Positions 1-5,066 of a stretch of 5,066 bases of DNA are shown here, piece after piece; the first letter of the stretch is position 1; each line of letters begins with the position of its first letter. The stretch is from the NCBI GenBank assembly GCA_024641895.1, contig JAHECE010000184.1, forward strand, positions 1 through 5,066. Reading direction: 5' to 3'. Position numbers and translations under genes: made by a program. This stretch comes from Actinomycetales bacterium (GTDB taxonomy: Bacteria; Actinomycetota; Actinomycetes; Actinomycetales; JAHECE01). The notes under the pieces are model-generated. The model did no database searches. It was given only the letters and a program-made list of their open reading frames with translations, and was not told where the DNA came from.

Positions 1-937
1 GTACGGCTCCGTCACCGCACTCGCCGGCGTGGACCTGACCGTGCCCGAGGGAACCGTCCTCGGGCTCCTGGGACCCAACGGCGCCGGCAAGACCACCATC
101 GTGCGGATCCTCGCCACCCTCCTGAAGCCCGACGCCGGTTCCGCGACCGTGGCGGGGATCGACGTCGCGACCCAAGCCTCCGAGGTCCGGCGCAGGATCG
201 GGCTGTCCGGTCAGTACGCGGCGGTCGACGAGTACCTCACGGGCTTCGAGAACCTGGACATGATCGGGCGGCTGTACCACCTGGGCCGCAAGGCGAGCCG
301 GGAGCGGGCACGAGCGCTGCTCGCGGACTTCCGGCTCGAGGACGCCGCGGACCGGCCCGCCCGCACGTACTCCGGTGGCATGCGACGCCGGCTCGACCTT
401 GCCGGCGCACTCGTCGCCCAGCCCCCCGTGCTCTTCCTGGACGAGCCGACGACGGGCCTGGACCCGCGCGGACGCACCGACATGTGGGACGTCATCCGCA
501 CCCTCGTCTCGGGTGGCACCACCCTCCTCCTGACGACCCAGTACCTCGAGGAGGCGGACCTGCTCGCAGACAAGATCGTGGTCATCGACAGGGGCCTGAT
601 CATCGCCGAGGGCACGGCTGATGAGCTGAAGCGGCAGGTCGGCGGTGAGCGACTCGAGGTCACGGTCTCGGACGCCGCCCGGCTCGAGGCCACCCGAGAG
701 CTGCTCGAGCCTCTCGGCGTGGGTGCGGGCTCGACCGACGTCCACCAGCGCACGTTCAGCATCACCGTGTCCGGAGGTGCCGCCGTGCTCACTGACGCCC
801 TCCGGCGCCTGGACGGGGCCGGGATCCACCTTGACGACGTCGGCCTGCACCGACCGACGCTCGACGACGTCTTCCTCACCTTGACCGGCAAGACCACCGG
901 CGCCGAGAACGAGAGCAAGGACAAGGCCGAACGATGA
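1..937 (+). CDS. ABC exporter ATP-binding protein, DrrA-type drug-resistance family (5' end cut by window)
   Basis: This is the cytoplasmic ATPase of an ABC-2 exporter; it should hydrolyse ATP to drive the permease encoded next. The frame is open from base 2 (YGSVTALAGVDL...), and that Tyr fits the A-loop that stacks on adenine. The GTG at 29 is therefore an internal Val, and the true start lies a short way upstream of the window. Numbering from the codon at 29: Walker A GPNGAGKT (15-22), Q-loop Gln62, signature YSGGM (114-118), Walker B VLFLDE (134-139), D-loop GLD (143-145). The H-loop position is Gln171 (TTQYLEEAD) instead of His, as in the DrrA family. A C-terminal extension ends with LDDVFL (278-283), matching the LDEVFL-type motif described for DrrA. 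The visible 311 residues fit a family of about 310-330. The stop overlaps the permease start (ATGA, 934-937), indicating translational coupling. Family is sure; substrate is unknown, so no symbol is given. Confidence 0.95.
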   Translation, partial: YGSVTALAGVDLTVPEGTVLGLLGPNGAGKTTIVRILATLLKPDAGSATVAGIDVATQASEVRRRIGLSGQYAAVDEYLTGFENLDMIGRLYHLGRKASRERARALLADFRLEDAADRPARTYSGGMRRRLDLAGALVAQPPVLFLDEPTTGLDPRGRTDMWDVIRTLVSGGTTLLLTTQYLEEADLLADKIVVIDRGLIIAEGTADELKRQVGGERLEVTVSDAARLEATRELLEPLGVGAGSTDVHQRTFSITVSGGAAVLTDALRRLDGAGIHLDDVGLHRPTLDDVFLTLTGKTTGAENESKDKAER

Positions 938-1740
938 GGGTCCCCGCAGCCATCGCCGACGCCCATGTGGTCGCCAAGCGCAACGTCATCAAGATCAAAC
1001 GCGTCCCCGAGCTCCTCGTCTTCACGACGCTCTCGCCGATCATGTTCGTCCTGCTCTTCGCGTTCGTGTTCGGCGGCGCCATCGACAGAGAGGGCGGCGG
1101 GGCGGCCTACCGCGAGTTCCTCATCGCCGGGATCTTCGCCCAGACGGTGATCTTCGGCTCGACCATCACCGGCGCCGCACTGGCCGAGGACGTCCAGAAG
1201 GGCATCATCGACCGCTTCCGGTCGCTGCCGATGGCGCCGTCGGCCGTGCTGACCGGACGAACGCTCGCCGACGTCATCAACAACGTCATCGTGCTCGTCG
1301 TGATGTCGTTGACCGGCCTGCTGGTGGGCTGGCGGATCCGCAGCTCGTTCCTCGACGCTGCCGCCGGGTACCTCGTCCTCCTGGTCTTCGCCTACGCCGT
1401 CTCGTGGATCATGGCGTGGATCGGGATGCTGGTGCCGAGCCCCGAGGTCGTCAACCAGGCCTCGTTCATCGTGATCTTCCCGATCACGTTCGTCGCCAAC
1501 ACCTTCGTGCCGCTGGAGACCCTGCCGAGCGCGCTGCGCGGGTTCGCGGAGTGGAACCCGGTCTCAGCGGTCGCCCAGGCGTCGCGGGAGCTCTTCGGCA
1601 ACATCCCCCCGGGCGCGCCGGAACCGACGGCGTGGCCACTCCAGAACCCCGCGTTGTACGTGCTGATCTGGTCGGTCGCGATTCTGCTCGTCTTCGTGCC
1701 GGTCGCCAGGAACCAGTACCGGGTCTCGACGAGCCGCTGA
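934..1740 (+). CDS. ABC-2 type permease, DrrB-like exporter membrane subunit
   Basis: This is the membrane subunit paired with the preceding DrrA-type ATPase. It has 268 residues, close to the usual DrrB length of about 250-290. About six hydrophobic segments are visible, at roughly residues 27-47, 61-83, 113-133, 143-166, 175-195 and 240-258. A basic N-terminus (AKRNVIKIKR) precedes the first, as expected for a cytoplasmic N-terminus. The cytoplasmic stretch after the second segment (EDVQKGIIDRFRSLPMAPSA, about 85-104) is the ABC-2 family signature loop likely to contact the ATPase. The late NTFVPLETLPSALRGFAEWN stretch (189-208) is also typical of the family. The ATG at 934 was chosen because it overlaps the upstream TGA as ATGA and has AAGGA at 917-921, 12 nt upstream and so rather far. 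The pair forms a two-gene operon; homodimers of each subunit are expected. Likely cargo is a hydrophobic drug, antibiotic or lipid, but nothing here identifies it. Confidence 0.94.
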   Translation: MRVPAAIADAHVVAKRNVIKIKRVPELLVFTTLSPIMFVLLFAFVFGGAIDREGGGAAYREFLIAGIFAQTVIFGSTITGAALAEDVQKGIIDRFRSLPMAPSAVLTGRTLADVINNVIVLVVMSLTGLLVGWRIRSSFLDAAAGYLVLLVFAYAVSWIMAWIGMLVPSPEVVNQASFIVIFPITFVANTFVPLETLPSALRGFAEWNPVSAVAQASRELFGNIPPGAPEPTAWPLQNPALYVLIWSVAILLVFVPVARNQYRVSTSR

Positions 1741-1755
1741 CGAGCCCTTCAGCGG
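1734..1755. terminator. Candidate bidirectional terminator hairpin spanning both stop codons
   Basis: CCGCTGA (1734-1740) and TCAGCGG (1749-1755) form a perfect 7-bp inverted repeat with an 8-nt loop (CGAGCCCT). Five of the seven pairs are G-C. The left arm holds the permease stop TGA and the right arm holds the Nudix gene stop (TGA on the - strand), so the hairpin forms in transcripts from either side. No T-tract follows on either strand, so it is not a classic intrinsic terminator. Actinobacterial terminators often lack the U-tract, but the repeat could also arise because both proteins happen to end in Arg-stop (CGC TGA) after a C. Confidence 0.4.
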
Positions 1756-2405
1756 ACCCAGGGCGAGCCGAGCGGTCGTAGGGTCGCCCACTCCTTCGCC
1801 TTGGCCTGCGCGGCGGCGAGGATGCCCACGACGGCGGACGGGTTGTGCACCCGACCGCCGAGCACTGCTGCGACCGCCGCGTCCAACGGCAGCCAGACGG
1901 CCGCCATGTCGCGCTCCTCGTCCTCCCGCTGGTGGCGCTGGTCCTCGGGGACCTGGGTCAGTCCCCTGGCGAGGAAGATGCGGATCGCCTCGTCCGAGCT
2001 GCCGGGAGTCGTGTAGTAGTCCACGAGCACGTCCCACTGCGCCGCGACCAGGTCAGCCTCCTCCGCGAGCTCGCGGGCGGCGGCGTCGCGCAGGCTCTCA
2101 CCGTCGCCGTCGAGGAGGCCGGCGGGCGGTTCCCACAGGAGTGACCGCACCGGGTGCCGGTACTGACGCTGCAAGAGCACCCGCCCGGCGTCGTCGAGCG
2201 CGATGACGGCGACCGCCCCCGGGTGCCGGACATAGTCCCGGACCACCGCCGCGCCGTGCCCGAGGTCGACGTCGTCGCTGCACAGGTCCCAGATCCGGCC
2301 GTGGTGGATCAGCCTCGAGGCGACCACCGGCGCCGGCGCCGGCGCATCGCCGACCCCGTCGGACGCCGTGACCACGTCGAGGGGCCTCGCGTCGTCGGCA
2401 GCCAA
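1749..2405 (-). CDS. Nudix hydrolase, ADP-ribose pyrophosphatase type
   Basis: Likely a cytoplasmic, metal-dependent hydrolase that splits ADP-ribose to AMP and ribose 5-phosphate. Numbering from the alternative GTG at 2411 (220 aa): an N-terminal beta domain with RIWDLCSDDVDLG (39-51), then VRHPGAVAVIAL (61-72) and QRQYRHPVRSLLWEPPAG (81-98), as in ADP-ribose pyrophosphatases. The Nudix box runs from Gly98 through Glu105 to RELAEEADL (113-121). The metal-binding REXXEE core is intact, while Asp120 replaces the consensus Gly. TPGSSDEAIRIFLARGL (135-151) is the substrate-specificity region of this subfamily. The start is placed at TTG 2405, giving 218 aa, because AGGAGG (2418-2413) lies 7 nt before it. 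The GTG at 2411, two codons earlier, overlaps the pyrG stop as GTGA but is only 1 nt from that ribosome site. pyrG ends 2 nt upstream, so the two are probably co-transcribed and coupled, as in the actinobacterial pyrG-Nudix pair. Exact substrate is inferred from family. Confidence 0.92.
   Translation of the reverse strand: MAADDARPLDVVTASDGVGDAPAPAPVVASRLIHHGRIWDLCSDDVDLGHGAAVVRDYVRHPGAVAVIALDDAGRVLLQRQYRHPVRSLLWEPPAGLLDGDGESLRDAAARELAEEADLVAAQWDVLVDYYTTPGSSDEAIRIFLARGLTQVPEDQRHQREDEERDMAAVWLPLDAAVAAVLGGRVHNPSAVVGILAAAQAKAKEWATLRPLGSPWVR
2327..2345. repeat. Short hexanucleotide tandem repeat (CCGGCG x3) in the Nudix gene
   Basis: Three perfect copies of CCGGCG plus one further base lie in frame in the Nudix gene. 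On the coding strand this reads (GCG CCG)3 and encodes Ala-Pro-Ala-Pro-Ala-Pro (residues 23-28), a flexible linker ahead of the conserved domain. Slippage would add or remove two residues without shifting the frame. The tract is too short to count as a true microsatellite. Confidence 0.6.
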
Positions 2406-2407
2406 CC

Positions 2408-4129
2408 TCACACCTCCTGGTGGTGCCGGACCGGCTCGACCTCGAGCAGCCGGGTCGCCCGCTGGCGGTCGAGCGCTGCGGCAACCAGGCCGGCGAACAG
2501 CGGGTGCGCCCGGTTGGGGCGCGACTTGAACTCGGGGTGGGCCTGAGTCGCCACGAAATACGGGTGAAGGGCCCGGTCGAGCTCCACGAACTCTACGAGC
2601 GAGCTGTCCGGGGACCTGCCCGAGATGTGCATCCCGGCCGCCTCGAGCGCGTCTCGATAGGAGTTGTTGACCTCGTAGCGGTGCCGGTGCCGCTCGCTCA
2701 CCCGCTCGCTGCCGTAGACCTGGGCGACCACGCTGCCCGGGGTCAGGACGGCCTCGTACCGGCCCAGGCGCATCGTGCCGCCCAGGTCGCCCTCACCGCC
2801 GACGATCGCGAGCTGCTCGGCCATCGTGGCGACGACGGGGTCCGGGGTGTCCGGGTCGAACTCGGTCGAGGATGCCGCCGCGAGCCCGAGGACGTCGCGC
2901 GCGAACTCGATCACCATGCACTGCAGCCCGAGGCAGATGCCGAGCGTCGGCACCTCGTGCTCACGAGCCCACTTCAGCGCTCCGAGCTTGCCCTCGATGC
3001 CCCGCACGCCGAAGCCTCCGGGGATGAGCACGGCGTCGGCGTCGGCCAGGGCCTTGCGCGCACCCTCGTCGCTCTCGCAGTCGTCCGAGGCGACCCAGCG
3101 GATCCGCACCTTGGCGTCGTTCGCGAAGCCACCCGCGCGCAGGGCCTCGGTCACCGAGAGGTACGCGTCGGGCAGGCCGATGTACTTGCCGACGAGGGCG
3201 ACCTCGATCTCGTCAGCCGGGTAGTGGACCCGCTCGAGCAGCGTGGACCAGGTCTCCCAGTTCACGTCGCGGAACGGCAGCGCGAGCCGCTGGACGACAT
3301 AGGCGTCCAGGCCCTCGCTGTGCAGCACCTTCGGGATGTCGTAGATGCTCGGGGCGTCGATCGCGGCCACGACGGCTTCGCGGTCGACGTCGCACATCGC
3401 GGCGATCTTGCCCTTCACGGACTCCGGGATCTCGCGGTCCGCACGGCAGACGATCGCGTCGGGCTGGATACCGATGTTGCGCAGGGCCGCGACCGAGTGC
3501 TGGGTCGGTTTCGTCTTGAGCTCGCCGCTCGGCCCGATGTACGGCACGAGCGAGACGTGCAGGAAGAACACGTTGTCCCGGCCGACGTCCCGACGCACCT
3601 GCCGGGCGGCCTCCAGGAAGGGCAGCGACTCGATGTCGCCGACGGTGCCGCCGATCTCGGTGATGATCACATCCGGCACCACGCCGCCGACCGGCTCGGC
3701 CTGCGCGCGCATCCGAGCCTTGATCTCGTCCGTGATGTGCGGGATGACCTGGACGGTGTCACCCAGGTACTCGCCGCGACGCTCCTTGGCGATGACACTC
3801 GAGTACACGACGCCGGTCGTGACGTTGGCACCGCGGTCGAGATCGACATCGAGGAAGCGCTCGTAGTGACCGATGTCGAGGTCCGTCTCGGCGCCGTCCT
3901 CGGTGACGAAGACCTCGCCGTGCTGGAACGGGTTCATCGTGCCGGGATCGACGTTGATGTAAGGGTCGAGCTTCTGCATCGTGACCCGCAGGCCCCGCGC
4001 ACGAAGGAGGTGGCCGAGGCTGGAGGCCGTAAGGCCCTTGCCGAGCGACGATGCGACGCCGCCGGTCACGAAGATGTGCCGGGTGATCCCAGCCTGATTA
4101 CCTGAGCGCCGATCCGCGAGTCTGACCAC
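2408..4129 (-). CDS. pyrG: CTP synthase (glutamine-hydrolysing)
   Basis: Makes CTP from UTP using ATP and glutamine, the last step of de novo pyrimidine nucleotide synthesis; cytoplasmic, working as tetramers or filaments. The 573 residues are full length (E. coli 545, M. tuberculosis 586). N-terminal synthetase domain (about 17-285): P-loop SSLGKG (27-32, Lys31 matching E. coli Lys18), DPYINVDPGTMNPFQHGEVF (55-74), Mg2+ ligands Asp85 and Glu158 (E. coli Asp72 and Glu140) and the UTP-binding KTKPTQHS (205-212). C-terminal class I glutamine amidotransferase domain (about 308-555): IPGGFGVRG (369-377), nucleophile Cys399 in GICLGLQ, and the His531/Glu533 pair in AHPEF. All catalytic residues are present. 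GTG 4129 is the only plausible start, because TAA lies three codons upstream in frame and no ATG, GTG or TTG occurs before the conserved ITRHIFVTGG. Only a weak AGGG (4142-4139) precedes it. The gap to the upstream glycosyltransferase is 6 nt. Identity is certain. Confidence 0.99.
   Translation of the reverse strand: MVRLADRRSGNQAGITRHIFVTGGVASSLGKGLTASSLGHLLRARGLRVTMQKLDPYINVDPGTMNPFQHGEVFVTEDGAETDLDIGHYERFLDVDLDRGANVTTGVVYSSVIAKERRGEYLGDTVQVIPHITDEIKARMRAQAEPVGGVVPDVIITEIGGTVGDIESLPFLEAARQVRRDVGRDNVFFLHVSLVPYIGPSGELKTKPTQHSVAALRNIGIQPDAIVCRADREIPESVKGKIAAMCDVDREAVVAAIDAPSIYDIPKVLHSEGLDAYVVQRLALPFRDVNWETWSTLLERVHYPADEIEVALVGKYIGLPDAYLSVTEALRAGGFANDAKVRIRWVASDDCESDEGARKALADADAVLIPGGFGVRGIEGKLGALKWAREHEVPTLGICLGLQCMVIEFARDVLGLAAASSTEFDPDTPDPVVATMAEQLAIVGGEGDLGGTMRLGRYEAVLTPGSVVAQVYGSERVSERHRHRYEVNNSYRDALEAAGMHISGRSPDSSLVEFVELDRALHPYFVATQAHPEFKSRPNRAHPLFAGLVAAALDRQRATRLLEVEPVRHHQEV
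2413..2418 (-). promoter_or_regulatory. Strong Shine-Dalgarno site for the Nudix gene
   Basis: AGGAGG on the - strand lies inside the last codons of pyrG. It is 7 nt from the TTG at 2405 but only 1 nt from the GTG at 2411. Normal spacing is about 5-9 nt, so it favours the TTG as the true start. It also gives the Nudix gene its own ribosome entry just before the pyrG stop. Confidence 0.65.
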
Positions 4130-4135
4130 GGATTT

Positions 4136-5066
4136 TTACCCTAGCACCCGGTCGTAGACACCCTGGAGCTGGGCGGTGACGTCGGCGAGCCGCGGGAGCG
4201 AGTCAGCGCGCGCCCTGGCTGCGACGGAAAGCTCCGCACGGCGGGCCGGATCGTTGAGGAGCCGGCGGATCGCCGCGGCGAGCCCTGCGCTGTCCGGGTA
4301 CGGCACCAGCACGGCCGCGTCTCCGGTGACCTCACGGGTCCCGCCCACGTCGGTTGCGACAATCGGCGCCCCGACGGCCATGGCCTCCTGGATGCCGAGC
4401 GGCTGGCCCTCCCACTCGCTCGTGCTCACGACGACGTCCGCCGCGGCCAAGAGGTCGGGGATGTCGCCGCGCCGACCGAGCAGCCGGACCGGAAGCTCGT
4501 CCTCGTCGATCCTCGTCCGCAGGTCGGCGAGCAGGGGACCGTCTCCCGCGACCAGCCAGAGCACGGCGGGCTCCGCGCCGTCGGAAGCGAGCCTCTCAGC
4601 CGTCTCCAGCAGCAGCTCCAGGCCCTTCTGCGGGGCCAGCCGCGCCACCGTGAGCACGACGGCCCTGCCGTCCTCGACACCCAGCTCCTGGCGCTGCTCG
4701 TCGGTGAGCGGTGCCGGCTCCGGACCGGGCGGTGCAGGCACGAGCGCACGCTCGGCGAACGTGGCGCCCCGGGCTCGTGCGCGATCGACCAGGTCGGAGC
4801 TGACGCCGAGCACAGCGTCGGCGCGACGCGCGACGATCCGTTCGAGGATCGTCGACATGGCCAGCACCCGCGGACCCCCGACCGGGAGGTTGTGGAGCGT
4901 CACGACCAGCGCGGGTCTGCGATCGCGGGCGCCGAGCGAGCCGATCGCCAACGCTGCCATCGCCCCTGCCCGCAGCCCATGGGCGTGAACGACGTCGGCA
5001 CCGGCCGCGATGACGCGGAGCTGCCGGATGACCACGTCGTCACCTGGCCGCGGACGATCGCTGATG
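4136..5066 (-). CDS. GT4-type glycosyltransferase (GT-B fold), N-terminus cut by window
   Basis: Retaining glycosyltransferase that moves a sugar from a nucleotide donor to an unknown acceptor; probably cytoplasmic or at the inner face of the membrane. The frame stays open to the window edge (ISDRPRPGDD precedes GTG 5035), so that GTG is an internal Val and the start lies outside. Of a usual 350-420 residues, about 310 are visible. Numbering from 5035: acceptor-side N-domain with VVHAHGLRAG (15-24) and VVTLHNLPVGG (44-54); linker VLGVSSDLV (75-83); donor domain with TVARLAPQKGLELL (129-142), whose Arg132 and Lys137 are the usual diphosphate-binding pair; VAGDGPL (162-168); LLGRRGDIPDLLAAADVVV (185-203). 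The E-X7-E motif is Glu209-GQPLGIQ-Glu217, followed by GGTREV (231-236). No signal peptide or membrane segment is visible. It ends 6 nt before pyrG, suggesting one operon, although the functional link is unclear. Donor, acceptor and product cannot be assigned. Confidence 0.92.
   Translation of the reverse strand, partial: ISDRPRPGDDVVIRQLRVIAAGADVVHAHGLRAGAMAALAIGSLGARDRRPALVVTLHNLPVGGPRVLAMSTILERIVARRADAVLGVSSDLVDRARARGATFAERALVPAPPGPEPAPLTDEQRQELGVEDGRAVVLTVARLAPQKGLELLLETAERLASDGAEPAVLWLVAGDGPLLADLRTRIDEDELPVRLLGRRGDIPDLLAAADVVVSTSEWEGQPLGIQEAMAVGAPIVATDVGGTREVTGDAAVLVPYPDSAGLAAAIRRLLNDPARRAELSVAARARADSLPRLADVTAQLQGVYDRVLG
4138..4146 (-). promoter_or_regulatory. Candidate extended -10 promoter for pyrG (possible leaderless start)
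   Basis: On the - strand TGC-TAGGGT reads as an extended -10 element: TGN followed by TANNNT, the actinobacterial housekeeping -10 consensus. Its last T is 8 nt before the GTG of pyrG, so transcription would begin at or within about two bases of the start codon. pyrG has no strong Shine-Dalgarno site, which fits a leaderless mRNA. The element falls on the last codons of the glycosyltransferase gene (CTA GGG TAA); CTA is a rare Leu codon in such genomes. No convincing -35 was seen at 16-18 bp. This is a prediction by eye. Confidence 0.4.

Noticed and set aside
211..966. A 251-codon open frame on the - strand opposite the ABC ATPase
   Set aside because: Ser/Arg-rich shadow with no domain; the + strand holds every ABC ATPase motif in order.
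1404..1781. A 125-codon + strand open frame overlapping the permease and the convergent junction
   Set aside because: Out-of-frame shadow of the permease with no domain and no plausible ribosome site. The permease frame shows clear membrane segments and ABC-2 motifs.
2327..2345. CCGGCG repeat considered as a phase-variation tract
   Set aside because: Only three 6-bp units, so slippage would not shift the frame or switch the gene off. It simply encodes an Ala-Pro linker.
2420..4105. A 561-codon open frame on the + strand opposite pyrG
   Set aside because: It lies exactly antisense to a certain pyrG. Its protein is rich in Arg, Asp, Val and Leu with no recognisable domain. Long antisense open frames are expected where third positions are nearly all G or C.
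4127..4138. Possible stop-codon read-through fusing the glycosyltransferase to PyrG, since both are in the same frame with only TAA AAA TCC between TAA and GTG
   Set aside because: TAA followed by A is an efficient stop. No read-through signal, stem-loop or selenocysteine context is visible, and the shared frame has a one-in-three chance of arising at random.
4176..4988. A 270-codon open frame on the + strand opposite the glycosyltransferase
   Set aside because: Ser/Arg/Ala/Pro-rich, low-complexity translation typical of an antisense shadow. The - strand frame carries clear GT4 motifs.

Overview
This window is an ordinary-looking stretch of chromosome from a very G+C-rich actinobacterium. 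Codon third positions are almost all G or C, start codons include GTG and probably TTG, and the proteins resemble actinobacterial versions. The PyrG and its neighbours suggest Micrococcales, perhaps Cellulomonadaceae. That placement is an inference from remembered protein style and synteny, not from a search.

Left part (1-1740, + strand): a two-gene ABC exporter cassette of the daunorubicin-resistance (DrrA/DrrB) type. The ATPase is cut by the left edge of the window and lacks only its extreme N-terminus. The ABC-2 permease follows with a 4-base ATGA overlap. Together they should form a drug, antibiotic or lipid-like export pump, but the substrate cannot be read from the sequence.

Middle and right part (5066-1749, - strand): three tightly packed co-directional genes. 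In order of transcription they are a GT4-type glycosyltransferase (its N-terminus is cut by the right edge), pyrG (CTP synthase) and a Nudix hydrolase of the ADP-ribose pyrophosphatase type. The gaps are 6 nt and about 2 nt, so this looks like an operon. A candidate extended -10 promoter at the 3' end of the glycosyltransferase gene could also give pyrG its own, possibly leaderless, transcript. pyrG followed by an ADP-ribose pyrophosphatase is a conserved actinobacterial pair, seen in Mycobacterium tuberculosis as Rv1699-Rv1700.

The two transcription units converge. Their stop codons are 8 nt apart and sit in the two arms of one perfect 7-bp inverted repeat, a candidate bidirectional terminator.

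No RNA genes, insertion sequences, CRISPR arrays, attachment sites or phage genes were recognised, and no non-coding stretch is longer than about 10 bases. I found no sign of an undescribed multi-gene system. The points worth a second look are regulatory and start-site details, plus the exporter cassette's position beside the pyrG-Nudix block.
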